From Firmicutes bacterium UBA7510 (GTDB lineage Bacteria > Bacillota > Clostridia > Tissierellales > Sedimentibacteraceae), in assembly GCA_002479485.1 (NCBI GenBank), contig DLNM01000035.1, positions 356,157-420,156 on the forward strand: a stretch of 64,000 nucleotides of DNA, read 5' to 3'. Made by a program: the position numbers and the translations under genes. This document shows positions 53,485 through 62,509 of the stretch, one piece after another. Below the pieces are notes generated by a model. It was not told where the DNA came from. It saw nothing but the letters and a program-made list of their open reading frames with translations, and ran no database searches. Each line of letters starts with the position of its first letter. Position 1 is the first letter of the stretch.

Positions 53485-53502
53485 TAGAAAGGAGTGTTTT
53501 TC

Positions 53503-54453
53503 ATGTCAATTAACTATGCAATATTAGGGATACTAAGCTATAAGTCGTTAACTGGGTATGACTTAAAAAAAATTATTCAGAGTTCATCTTTCATGCCCTG
53601 GTCTGGAAATAACAATCAAATATATAAAGCTCTATTTGAATTGGATGATAATAATTTTGTAACAAGTGAAGTATATCACCAAGATAGCTCTCCCTCAAAA
53701 AAAATATATACAATTACAGAGGCAGGGTTAGCTGAGCTAAAAAAATGGTCGCAGTCTATGCCTGAGATTTTTGAAACGAAGAAGCTGTTTCTTGTTCAAC
53801 TCGCGTGGGCAGACCTATTAAGCAATGAAGAATTAGAAAAACTTTTGAACCAATACGAGCAGGATATAAAAGGTCAAATATTTATTGAAAAAACAAAATT
53901 AGAAACCAGCCTTTTTAAACATGGCAGAAATCAGCGTGAAACTGCTATATGGAATTTGATAAATGAAAATATACTTACATCTTATCAAACTGAATTAGAA
54001 TGGATAAGCAAAGTAAAAAATACCTTATTTAATCAAGTTGACAAAAATCATATAGATATTACACCTACCGTAAAGGAGAATGAGAAAATGACATATCAAA
54101 TAATTGAAAATAACAATCAGAAATATATATTGTTAGACCCATCTGGAAAGCCTATACAAACTGAGCAGGATGCTATGGATTTACTTGCTATTTGTTTTGA
54201 AAATAGTATAAGTCTTTTACTCATTCATGGCGAAAGGCTTTCGGACAATTTTTTACGATTGCAAACAGGGATAGCAGGAGCTATATTACAGAAATTTATA
54301 TTATATAGAATCAAGGTTGCTGCTATAATTGATGAAAATAGAACGAAAGGAAAATTTAAGGAGTTTTTGACAGAAAGCAACAAAGGCAATGTCTTCAGAA
54401 ACTTTGATAATTTTGATGAAGCACAAAATTGGTTATTGGCTAATAACAAATAG
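53503..54453 (+). CDS. PadR regulator fused to a DUF4180 domain
   Basis: Residues 1-195 are a PadR protein: a winged HTH (YAILGILSYKSLTGYDLKK, then IYTITEAGLAELKKW) and a helical dimer domain. Residues 196-316 form a complete DUF4180 domain (MTYQIIENNNQKYILLDP onward). The junction carries the in-frame ATG at 54088 preceded by AAAGGAG at 54072-54078. The start at 53503 is set by GAAAGGAG. Confidence 0.85.
   Translation: MSINYAILGILSYKSLTGYDLKKIIQSSSFMPWSGNNNQIYKALFELDDNNFVTSEVYHQDSSPSKKIYTITEAGLAELKKWSQSMPEIFETKKLFLVQLAWADLLSNEELEKLLNQYEQDIKGQIFIEKTKLETSLFKHGRNQRETAIWNLINENILTSYQTELEWISKVKNTLFNQVDKNHIDITPTVKENEKMTYQIIENNNQKYILLDPSGKPIQTEQDAMDLLAICFENSISLLLIHGERLSDNFLRLQTGIAGAILQKFILYRIKVAAIIDENRTKGKFKEFLTESNKGNVFRNFDNFDEAQNWLLANNK
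54088..54453 (+). CDS. Possible independently translated DUF4180 product
   Basis: An in-frame ATG inside the PadR fusion has SD AAAGGAG 9 bases upstream and starts exactly at the DUF4180 domain (121 residues). It may be a relic of two separate genes or an active internal start. It is the same frame as the full-length product. Confidence 0.4.
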   Translation: MTYQIIENNNQKYILLDPSGKPIQTEQDAMDLLAICFENSISLLLIHGERLSDNFLRLQTGIAGAILQKFILYRIKVAAIIDENRTKGKFKEFLTESNKGNVFRNFDNFDEAQNWLLANNK

Positions 54454-54480
54454 TAAAAAGGAGTAATGTTACCCTGATAT

Positions 54481-54528
54481 AAAAAATGAGCGAAGTCGCA
54501 TAAACATAGTGTGTTTATGCGACTTCGC
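54481..54528 (-). terminator. Strong hairpin terminator for the chemoreceptor gene
   Basis: A perfect 17-bp stem (54490-54506 with 54512-54528, starting GCGAAGTCGC) has a 5-base loop. On the minus strand it is followed by a run of Ts, so it ends the chemoreceptor transcript. On the + strand it could also end the PadR transcript. Confidence 0.85.
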
Positions 54529-54560
54529 AGCATTATAAAGCTAAGTTATATATATTCAAA

Positions 54561-56261
54561 TCAACTTAGTGACTTAATCTCACTAATATTCTTTAATCTA
54601 AATTTATGTACTAATGTTTTTAATACAAGTGCTTGGCTATTCAATTCTTCAGATGCTGCTGCACTTTCTTCCGCAGTTGCTGAATTAGTTTGTATTACCG
54701 AGGAAATTTGATCAATCCCCATTGTTATTTGACTAACTGCATCCGCTTGTTCAGTGGATGCTACTGCAATATTATCTACTAGTGAGGAAACTAAATTAGC
54801 GCCATTTACTATGTTTAGCATTGCTTTTGCAGTATCATCAGCAAGCTTCGCTCCATTTTCAACAGAAACAATAGATTCTCCTATAAGAGTTGAAGTATCT
54901 TTAGCTGCCTCTGCACTTTTGATTGCTAAGTTTCTTACTTCTTCAGCAACTACTGCAAAGCCTTTGCCTGCTGTTCCCGCACGAGCAGCTTCAACAGCTG
55001 CATTTAACGCAAGTATATTAGTTTGAAAAGCTATATTATCAATTGTTTTTATTATATTCTGAATTTTTGCTGAATTTTCACTAATATCTTTCATAGCATC
55101 AATCATTTTTTCCATTTGCCTGTTGCTTGCAGCTATTTCTATACTTGCTTGTTTTGTTTGTTCTTTTGCCTCGTTTGCGTTTTGTGCATTTTGGTTTATA
55201 TGTTCCGAAATTTCATTTATAGTTGCAGATAGTTCTTCAACACTACTTGCTTGCTCAGTTGCACCTTGTGAAAGAGACTGGGCGCTAGATGATACCTGGT
55301 CAGAGCCATCTGCTACTTGATCGGAAGCTTGATTTATTTCTGACAGAGTATAAGTAAGATTAGTTATTATTATATAAATAGATTCTAGTAACGGCTTAAA
55401 ATCCCCTTTATAATACTCCTCTGCTTTACTATCAACTGTAAAATTTCCATTTCCTAGCTCTGTTAAACCAAAAGAAACATCATTTATTATTTCTTTGATC
55501 ATGGTAGTCATATTCCTCATACTGTTTGAAAGATTGCCTAGCTCATCCTTAGATTCATATGTAATATTAACATCTAGGTTACCATTTGTCATATCATCTG
55601 CTGCTTTTTCAATTTCTAAAATAGGCCTTGTTAAACTTCGTGTAATGTAAACAGAAAGTAAACTTGTAATTATTAAGGCTATTATAGATATTATAACTAA
55701 GAAATAAACTTCAAAGGTAGCAGATTTTATAGAATTATCATATAGCATTTTCGCATTATCAACGGCATCATCATTTATATTCATAAGATAATTTTGAATA
55801 TCCAACAATGCAGAATAATACTCTCTAAAATATAAAGATATTGCTTCATCGTCTTTGTTATTATTTGCTAAATCAATTATTTCATCTCGTACATCTCTAG
55901 TATCTATCATTATTTTTTCAAAACTGTTGATTAATTCTACATTGCCGGTATAATTCTCTCGAAGAAATTTAATATCTACCTCTAAGCTATCCAATTCGTT
56001 TTTTGCTTGTTCTGAAAATTCAAGTTTCTTTTCTTTGTCTGTTGTCATTATAGTATAACCAATATTTTTAGCTGCTGATTGTATAGTTCTTCTCATGTCC
56101 ATAGTTTTGTTTGTAATAGTATATGGTTTATTATAAAAATTTGTGTAGCTTTTGCTAATACTTACAAAACCTAATATAGAAATTATAATAGTTACTAACA
56201 ATAAAATAATAATTATTCCAAAGGTTATCAGTAATTTTTTTCCTATTTTTAAATTTTTCAT
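54561..56261 (-). CDS. Methyl-accepting chemotaxis protein
   Basis: The 566-residue receptor has a first membrane segment (about 10-32), a four-helix-bundle sensor (about 33-190), a second membrane segment (about 190-212), a HAMP domain (about 213-265) and a signalling domain with the conserved tip AFQTNILALNAAVEAARAG. There is no CheR-binding pentapeptide at the end. It signals to CheA; the ligand is unknown. SD AAAGGAGAG. Confidence 0.93.
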   Translation of the reverse strand: MKNLKIGKKLLITFGIIIILLLVTIIISILGFVSISKSYTNFYNKPYTITNKTMDMRRTIQSAAKNIGYTIMTTDKEKKLEFSEQAKNELDSLEVDIKFLRENYTGNVELINSFEKIMIDTRDVRDEIIDLANNNKDDEAISLYFREYYSALLDIQNYLMNINDDAVDNAKMLYDNSIKSATFEVYFLVIISIIALIITSLLSVYITRSLTRPILEIEKAADDMTNGNLDVNITYESKDELGNLSNSMRNMTTMIKEIINDVSFGLTELGNGNFTVDSKAEEYYKGDFKPLLESIYIIITNLTYTLSEINQASDQVADGSDQVSSSAQSLSQGATEQASSVEELSATINEISEHINQNAQNANEAKEQTKQASIEIAASNRQMEKMIDAMKDISENSAKIQNIIKTIDNIAFQTNILALNAAVEAARAGTAGKGFAVVAEEVRNLAIKSAEAAKDTSTLIGESIVSVENGAKLADDTAKAMLNIVNGANLVSSLVDNIAVASTEQADAVSQITMGIDQISSVIQTNSATAEESAAASEELNSQALVLKTLVHKFRLKNISEIKSLS

Positions 56262-56412
56262 GACGCTCTCCTTTTATTAGTTTTATAACACCTTGAAGTT
56301 TTACCTGTACTATCTTTATATACCATAATAAGTAATTTTATTTATCTTTTCTAAAGCTTGCATTTTATTTATAATGAGTTGTGAAAATAAAAATAAATAC
56401 GAAATTGCATTA

Positions 56413-56486
56413 TTGACATAAATTAGAAAACGCACTATATTATGGTATATATTATTGCACAATATACACTATATTATTGTACAATA
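56413..56486 (+). promoter_or_regulatory. Promoter and paired palindromes before the HTH gene
   Basis: TTGACA (56413-56418) and TATATT (56436-56441) are 17 bases apart. Downstream lie TATTGCACAATA (56453-56464) and TATTGTACAATA (56475-56486), near-identical palindromes whose centres are 22 bases (two helical turns) apart. They are likely operators, perhaps for the HTH protein itself. Confidence 0.65.
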
Positions 56487-56567
56487 TTATATTTACAATG
56501 AAAATAGACTTACACAACCTTTCACAACTTACAAAATGTGACAAAAAAAGACAATAGGAGTATAGAT

Positions 56568-58052
56568 ATGAAATCATATGGTATTGGTTTTTTAATAGAT
56601 TTACTAAAAATTTCATCGAAACAAATGGCTCAATATGTTAATGTTGATAGAACTTTAGTTAGTAAATGGAAAACAGGAGTTAGAAAACTAGATGTTAATG
56701 CTTTATATTTTGATAAAGTATTAGAATTTTTAATACACAAAAACAATGAATTAGGTATTAATTCACTTGAAAGTTTATTTTCATCAATATATCTAGATAA
56801 TAGTGACAAAATTAATTCAAAGGCACAACTTAAAAAATACATAAAAAGGTTCATTCTTAACAATGATACTAGTGAAAATTTTTACAAGAAAGTAAGTAAT
56901 TTAGATGGTTACTCATATATTGCTTCAGTACCAATTTATCATGGATTAGAATCTAAAAAAAAAGCGATGATGAGTTTATTAGAAGTGGCTAGTAGAGAGG
57001 AAACACCGACTAAAATTACTTTTATTTTTGTAGGAGTGTTTGATTTTTTAATAGATAAAAGTGAATTTTTAAATAATTGGGTAAAAAAAGTAAAGGAGTT
57101 ATTGGACAAAGGATTTAAAGTTGAATTAATTTATTCTTCTTATAGTATTTCTAATTTTTTTATTTATCTATGCCCTATTGCAGTACATAAAAACTGCAAA
57201 GTTTTATCACATACAAATTTCATAAGCAATAGATGTAATTTACTATTACATATACTTCACAATAAGATGGTGCTTTATGGATTTAGTGAGAATGCAACAT
57301 CTCTTTCAAATACTTTTGCATATATATTTACTGACCCAGTCTCTTTATTAAAGTATAGCATAATGGCAGAAAATATAGTTAAGGATTCAGAGGAAACTTT
57401 CTTCACTTATAATTCAGAACTTATATCAAAACAAGGCAACAAAATAAGAGGTTTTGCTAATAATGAAAATAATATAAAAAAAAATAATACTATTTTTTAT
57501 TACAACAAAACGATACTTCCTTGTTTAATGAGTGATGATTTATATCTAGATGTTCTATCCAACTCGCTAACTTGCCAAGAGCAAATTAATGAAGAATTTT
57601 TAAGGTTCAAAACAATAAAAGATAAATTCTTTAAAACGTTTGAGAATAATAAAGTAATAAGATTTTATTCTATAAAAGATTTATTAAATATTTCAAGCCA
57701 AGATTATAATAGCTATGAAAAAAATGAAGTTTTCTCTTATCCTAATTTAGTATTATCAAAAAAACAATTTAAACAATATATGAACCAATTAAGCGACCTG
57801 CTATTAAATGAGCCTAATGTACATATTTGCTTATATTTAGATGATTTTGAAGCTTTAGTATCTTCAATTTTTTTTTGGTGTCAAAAGAACGAACACATGT
57901 TTATTTTTGATAATAATTCATATAAATTAAGATATTGTAAAGATATTTCATTTATAGCCTCTATATCTAATTTGTTTGAAAAAAAATATCTAAACACATT
58001 TGAAGAATTTAAGGATAAACACAGTGTTGCTAAATTTTTAAAAGATTTATAA
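56568..58052 (+). CDS. HTH protein with large unknown C-terminal region
   Basis: The 494 residues start with an XRE-like HTH (QMAQYVNVDRTLVSKWKTGVRKL, residues about 18-40; this is a region reference). The remaining 430 residues match no family I recognise; they are mixed alpha/beta with no membrane segment. The ATG at 56568 has SD ATAGGAG; an upstream GTG has none. It lies directly before the sigma-dependent secreted gene, so it may regulate that system. Confidence 0.65.
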   Translation: MKSYGIGFLIDLLKISSKQMAQYVNVDRTLVSKWKTGVRKLDVNALYFDKVLEFLIHKNNELGINSLESLFSSIYLDNSDKINSKAQLKKYIKRFILNNDTSENFYKKVSNLDGYSYIASVPIYHGLESKKKAMMSLLEVASREETPTKITFIFVGVFDFLIDKSEFLNNWVKKVKELLDKGFKVELIYSSYSISNFFIYLCPIAVHKNCKVLSHTNFISNRCNLLLHILHNKMVLYGFSENATSLSNTFAYIFTDPVSLLKYSIMAENIVKDSEETFFTYNSELISKQGNKIRGFANNENNIKKNNTIFYYNKTILPCLMSDDLYLDVLSNSLTCQEQINEEFLRFKTIKDKFFKTFENNKVIRFYSIKDLLNISSQDYNSYEKNEVFSYPNLVLSKKQFKQYMNQLSDLLLNEPNVHICLYLDDFEALVSSIFFWCQKNEHMFIFDNNSYKLRYCKDISFIASISNLFEKKYLNTFEEFKDKHSVAKFLKDL

Positions 58053-58058
58053 AAATAT

Positions 58059-58097
58059 TTCCAATAAAACTAATACTTTGTGCATTATTATATTAGA
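58059..58097 (+). promoter_or_regulatory. Alternative-sigma promoter copy 1 (secreted protein)
   Basis: TTCCAATAAAA (58059-58069), 13 bases, CATTATTATATTAGA (58083-58097). The same two blocks at identical spacing lie before the sigma gene at 60316-60354. Confidence 0.75.
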
Positions 58098-58133
58098 TGA
58101 CAAAAATGTCTAAATATTATTAGGAGGAAAAAT

Positions 58134-59903
58134 ATGAAAAAGAATTTTGTAAAAATAGCAGCATTAATAACTATGTCAGTTCTATTGATTTCAAATGTGT
58201 CAATTTTTGCTGCTGAAAATACTTTTAGAGGAAATGAAAAGCATAAACAAGAAAGCCAATTAAAGGAGTATGTTAGAGAGGGCCAAATATCTGCGATACA
58301 TCCAAACAATATAGTAATAGGTGAAAAATCAAATAAAGTTATTTTTAGAATAACTAAAAGTACTTCAATAAAAGATGAGAAACAAAATGAAATAAAACTA
58401 TCTGATTTAAAAGTTGGTACGAACGTAGAGGTAACATACAACAAAACCTCAAATGGTAAGGATAAATCTAATGAAGCAAAAAGCATTCAAATATCAAAAA
58501 GTGTTAATGAAATATCTGAAATATCAAATGCTGTTGTTCAAAAAATATCTACTGAAGCTAACGATACTTTATTATTGACAATTTTATATAAGATAACTGA
58601 TAGTAATAAGAAAATAGTTGAAAATACTATGAATTTAGTAGTTGACAACAATACAGAAATTGTTAACCAATTTGGTATTAAAACAGTAAAATCAGCGTTA
58701 AAAACTGGTATGGTTTTAAACATAGAACACTCAAAGGCAGTAACAGCTTATTGCAATAGTATAGACATAGTAAGAGAATATAAAGATTCTGAGATTAAAG
58801 AAGCAAACATCATAGAGAAAAATATATATAATGATATTGCTTATTTGTTAATAGGAAATCCTGAAAAAGTTAATGAGCAAATTAAGTTAGTTTTATCAGA
58901 TAAAACTATATTAAAAGATCAAGATGGTAATAATATAACTTATGAACAGCTAAAAGTCGGTCAAAAAATTAGAGCAGAATACTCTTTAGCAATGACTAGA
59001 AGCTTACCTGCACAAGCTCAAGCATATTCAATACAAATAATAGATGAAAAAACTGTACCTAGTATAAGAAATGCAAAAATAGAAGACATAAATATTAGCA
59101 ATAACAATATAACAGTGATCTATGATGAGGTGCGCGATAATAAAATATATGAAGAAACAATTATATTGTTAATTGATAATAACACAGTAATAAAAAATGA
59201 ATTTGAAAAAACAATAGCAATAACTGATTTAAAAGTTGGCATGTTAATAAATGCTAATCATTCAGAGGCAGTTACATTAGGAATACCACCAACAGCAAAA
59301 GCTTATTCTATATATGTTGTTGATAATAATCAATCAATTTTGATTGAAAATGCAACAATAAATAATGTTGATACAAAAAATACTCGTATTACTGTAACAT
59401 ATGAAGATAAATTTTATAGTAATATTTATACAGAAATAGTACTATTAGTTGACAATAATACTATAATAAAAGATTCTACAGGAAAATTTATAACATTAAA
59501 AGATTTAAAGGTTGGTATGAAAATAGATGCAACACATTCACAAGCGGCAACATTTAGCATGCCTCCAATGACACTAGCATATAGTATAAATGTTAAATCT
59601 TCATCTAATCTACCAACTGACAATGAATTCAAGGATTTTTATGACTTATTAGATAAGTTATTTAAAGAGTTAGGTGTTAACAATTGGTATGAATGTATAA
59701 AAGATAAAAAAATTAATTGGTATTTTGATGATGATGGTGATTTAGAGGATATTATTGAAGAAATAGTTGAGCATGTACTTGGTGATGACTATGACGAAGA
59801 TGATGATATGGAAGACAAAGTAGAAGACTTAATTGAAGAATTAATTAAAGAATTTAAAGGTATAGATAAAAACATTAAATACAATAAAGGCAAAAAGAAT
59901 TAG
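58134..59903 (+). CDS. Secreted repeat protein with acidic C-terminus
   Basis: The 589-residue protein has a signal peptide (about 1-27, ending FAA). About five degenerate 85-residue repeats (about 40-490) follow, each containing LxVDNNTxIKN and LKVGMxIxATHS-like blocks, as in DUF5666-type beta domains. An acidic C-terminal tail (about 540-575, DDDGDLED and GDDYDEDDDMED) may bind calcium or other cations. Its promoter matches that of the ECF sigma gene, so it is probably the effector of that regulon. Confidence 0.75.
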   Translation: MKKNFVKIAALITMSVLLISNVSIFAAENTFRGNEKHKQESQLKEYVREGQISAIHPNNIVIGEKSNKVIFRITKSTSIKDEKQNEIKLSDLKVGTNVEVTYNKTSNGKDKSNEAKSIQISKSVNEISEISNAVVQKISTEANDTLLLTILYKITDSNKKIVENTMNLVVDNNTEIVNQFGIKTVKSALKTGMVLNIEHSKAVTAYCNSIDIVREYKDSEIKEANIIEKNIYNDIAYLLIGNPEKVNEQIKLVLSDKTILKDQDGNNITYEQLKVGQKIRAEYSLAMTRSLPAQAQAYSIQIIDEKTVPSIRNAKIEDINISNNNITVIYDEVRDNKIYEETIILLIDNNTVIKNEFEKTIAITDLKVGMLINANHSEAVTLGIPPTAKAYSIYVVDNNQSILIENATINNVDTKNTRITVTYEDKFYSNIYTEIVLLVDNNTIIKDSTGKFITLKDLKVGMKIDATHSQAATFSMPPMTLAYSINVKSSSNLPTDNEFKDFYDLLDKLFKELGVNNWYECIKDKKINWYFDDDGDLEDIIEEIVEHVLGDDYDEDDDMEDKVEDLIEELIKEFKGIDKNIKYNKGKKN

Positions 59904-59933
59904 AATATTGCAACAATTCCTAAGTTTTGGATA

Positions 59934-59962
59934 TTGACATATTAACATATTTATGATAATAT
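59934..59962 (+). promoter_or_regulatory. Promoter of the SRP RNA gene
   Basis: TTGACA (59934-59939) and TAATAT (59957-59962) are 17 bases apart and just before the RNA 5' end. Confidence 0.8.
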
Positions 59963-59966
59963 GATT

Positions 59967-60239
59967 AAGCTGTGCTAGGTGGGGAGGTAGCGGTGCCCTG
60001 TACTTGCAATCCGCTGTAGCAAGACGTAATCCCCTTTGAGCGGCATAATGGGCTAGGGTCTGACTTATGAAAGTAGTGTTGAGAGTTTGGTCCTGCGCAA
60101 TGGAGCGCCATGAACCCTGTCAGGTCCGGAAGGAAGCAGCAGTAAGTGGAAGGCTTTGTGTGACGTGGGGTAGCTGAATTTGAGCTAACTGCATGAGTAG
60201 CGCTTGGAGCATTATGACAACCAAAGGGTGCACAGCTTT
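59967..60239 (+). ncRNA. ffs: Signal recognition particle RNA (large, with Alu domain)
   Basis: The region contains the universally conserved SRP core GTCAGGTCCGGAAGGAAGCA and the apical loop that binds Ffh. The ends AAGCTGTGC and GCACAGCTT pair, closing the molecule at about 270 bases, the length of Gram-positive SRP RNAs with an Alu domain. It has its own promoter and terminator. Confidence 0.95.
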
Positions 60240-60274
60240 AAAATTGTTCAACGTAGTTAAAAATATGATATAAT

Positions 60275-60302
60275 AATCTGTGGAAACACAGATTTTTTTA
60301 TT
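60275..60302 (+). terminator. Terminator of the SRP RNA
   Basis: AATCTGTG and CACAGATT pair across a GAAA tetraloop and run into a T-tract. Confidence 0.92.
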
Positions 60303-60315
60303 TTTTCTAAAAAAC

Positions 60316-60354
60316 TTCCAATAAAATAAGACTTTAGTTCATTATTATATTAGA
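60316..60354 (+). promoter_or_regulatory. Alternative-sigma promoter copy 2 (sigma gene)
   Basis: TTCCAATAAAA (60316-60326), 13 bases, CATTATTATATTAGA (60340-60354), identical in blocks and spacing to 58059-58097. It places the sigma gene under a promoter it probably recognises itself. Confidence 0.75.
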
Positions 60355-60382
60355 GGATACAATAATTAAGAAAGGTATTGAT

Positions 60383-60913
60383 ATGAGAAATCAAGAAATT
60401 ATTGAAAATCTTTTAATTCAAACTGCAGAAAATGACATGGATGCTTTTGAGCAACTATACATAGAAACAAATAAAATAGTTTATTCATACGCATTTGCCA
60501 TCCTAAAAAATCATGAGTGCGCGCAGGATGCAATGCAGGACACCTTCGTTAGATTAAAAGAAGCAGCATATACTTATAAACCACAAGGAAAGCCACTTGC
60601 CTGGATTTTAAGAATAGCGAAAAATTTTTCTCTTATGACTATTAGAAAAGGCCTTAAGGAACAGATAACAGATATTGAGCAGAATGAATTTTTAGTTAAT
60701 GAAAGAGTTGAACTAAATATTGATGAATCAATTGTTTTAAAGACTGCATTAAAAACTCTTCAAGAGGAAGAGCGTGAAATAGTATTTTTATATTTAATAA
60801 GTGGCATGAAGCATAGAGAAATAGCTGATATATTAGATAGGCCTTTAGGTACGGTCTTATGGAAATATAATGTGGCATTAAGCAAGTTAAAAAAAGAATT
60901 GAAGTATTCTTAG
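60383..60913 (+). CDS. ECF sigma factor
   Basis: A 176-residue extracytoplasmic-function sigma factor with region 2 (about 20-85, QDAMQDTFVRLKEAAYTY) and region 4 HTH (about 120-170, MKHREIADILDRPLGTVLWK). Regions 1 and 3 are absent. It is co-transcribed with the downstream membrane anti-sigma gene, 17 bases apart. Confidence 0.93.
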   Translation: MRNQEIIENLLIQTAENDMDAFEQLYIETNKIVYSYAFAILKNHECAQDAMQDTFVRLKEAAYTYKPQGKPLAWILRIAKNFSLMTIRKGLKEQITDIEQNEFLVNERVELNIDESIVLKTALKTLQEEEREIVFLYLISGMKHREIADILDRPLGTVLWKYNVALSKLKKELKYS

Positions 60914-60930
60914 TTTTATTGGAGGTTAAG

Positions 60931-62088
60931 ATGAAAAAAATAGATATAAAAAATAATTTAAAAAGCGCACTAGAAAAGTCAACTCCGGATTGTTTTTATA
61001 AAATAAATAATGGAGCATATGTTAATGAAATTGACTTTAATATAGAAGATATAAAAAAAAGTAAGAAAAAAATTTCAAATTTTAATATGAAATATGCATT
61101 CGCTTTTAGTGCTTGTTTACTTATAATGATTATAGGATTTAGCACTTATTATGTTCCAGTAAATGATATATATATTGATGTTAATCCTAGTATTGAAATT
61201 AAAACAAATATGTTTGATAAAGTTATAGTTGTAAATGCTAAGAATGATGATGGAACTTCTATTGTAAATTCAGTAGATGTTAAAAATAAGGATATAGAAA
61301 CTGCAATTGATGATATAATGAATGAAATGATATCCCAAGGATATATAAAATCAGAATTAACCGATAATGCAATACTTATATCAGTTAATGCAAAGTCAGA
61401 AGAGCAAGCTAAAGAAATATCAGATAGTATTGATAAATCTGTAAATAATAATTTAAATGAAAATAATATTTCAGCTGTAGTTATGAAGCAAGAATTAAAT
61501 AGTATGAAGGATTTACAAGCATTGTCTAAGGAGACTGGAGTATCTGTTGGAAAGCTTCAATTTATTCAAAAAATGATTGATAAAAATAATGAAAAAACAG
61601 ACGCAAGCTCATTATATAATTTAAAAATAAAAGAATTATTAGCTTTTGCAGAGAAAAACAAAATATCTACTGAAGATTTAGTGGATGAAATTGAAGAAAT
61701 CATAAACAACATGGACGATGATGACGATGATAATGATGGTGATGATAACTATCATAAAAATAAAATAGATAATGTTAAAGATAAAAATAATAAAAATAAT
61801 AAGAATGACAAGATAGACAAAAATGACAAGGGTAAAGACAAAAAAGAAGATAATAAAAAAGATAAAAATGATGATAAAGATGACTTTATAGATGATAGCG
61901 ATGATGATGAAAAAGATGAAAAAGATAAAAAAGAAGTTAAAAAAGAAGATAAGCAAAATGAAAAAGAGATAAAGAAAAAAGATCATGAAAATAAAAAATC
62001 TGAACAAAAAGATAATAATAAAGACAAAGAAAATGAAGATAATGATCATGAAAAAGATGATGATGAAAACGAAGATGATAATGATTAA
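60931..62088 (+). CDS. Membrane anti-sigma factor with RsgI-like domain and charged tail
   Basis: The 385-residue protein has a cytoplasmic N-terminus (about 1-53) that should bind the sigma factor, one membrane segment (about 54-74) and an extracellular region with IYIDVNPSIEIKTNMFDKV, the RsgI middle-domain signature. From about residue 250 to the end it is almost only Asp, Lys, Glu and Asn, so disordered. RsgI proteins usually pair with SigI and end in carbohydrate-binding modules; here the partner is an ECF sigma and the tail is a polyampholyte. Start at 60931 with GGAGG. Confidence 0.82.
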   Translation: MKKIDIKNNLKSALEKSTPDCFYKINNGAYVNEIDFNIEDIKKSKKKISNFNMKYAFAFSACLLIMIIGFSTYYVPVNDIYIDVNPSIEIKTNMFDKVIVVNAKNDDGTSIVNSVDVKNKDIETAIDDIMNEMISQGYIKSELTDNAILISVNAKSEEQAKEISDSIDKSVNNNLNENNISAVVMKQELNSMKDLQALSKETGVSVGKLQFIQKMIDKNNEKTDASSLYNLKIKELLAFAEKNKISTEDLVDEIEEIINNMDDDDDDNDGDDNYHKNKIDNVKDKNNKNNKNDKIDKNDKGKDKKEDNKKDKNDDKDDFIDDSDDDEKDEKDKKEVKKEDKQNEKEIKKKDHENKKSEQKDNNKDKENEDNDHEKDDDENEDDND

Positions 62089-62200
62089 TAACTATTAAAA
62101 TTTTAATAAAGATTCTGCATTGTTAACCTGCTATGAATAAAATTTATTCTACATGAAAAAATAATACTGCGTTTATTATTAACTGTGTAGGAGGGAAGTT

Positions 62201-62335
62201 ATGAGTAATAAATGGAATGAATACAAAGTTGCAGATTTAGATCAGGATGTATATCACTCTTTAGTTGAAAAGGAATCAACATTAAATAGTGAAACAGGCA
62301 AACAATTTATTTTAATTGCATACGAAAAAAAATAA
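62201..62335 (+). CDS. 44-residue protein of unknown function
   Basis: A short frame with the excellent SD GGAGGG encodes MSNKWNEYKVADLDQD and on to ILIAYEKK. It is hydrophilic, has no signal peptide or Cys, and is followed directly by a strong terminator, so it is probably a real small gene. No family recognised. Confidence 0.6.
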   Translation: MSNKWNEYKVADLDQDVYHSLVEKESTLNSETGKQFILIAYEKK

Positions 62336-62337
62336 AA

Positions 62338-62374
62338 AATAAGGGATTTCATAACATGGAATCCCTTATTTTTT
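62338..62374 (+). terminator. Terminator of the 44-residue gene
   Basis: AATAAGGGATT and AATCCCTTATT form a perfect 11-bp stem followed by Ts. Confidence 0.9.
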
Positions 62375-62509
62375 ATAGATAGGCTTTTTTACTTTATATG
62401 ACTAAAACATCAAAAATTTTCATTATTTTGACATAAGTATAATTTTTTTATAATAACAAAATGATTATTATTAGACAAGCATTATATGACTTCATATAAT
62501 ATGTTATAG

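Noticed and set aside
61678..62049. Minus-strand frame of 123 Ile/Phe-rich codons
   Set aside because: It is the mirror of the Asp/Lys-rich tail of the anti-sigma gene and has no SD.
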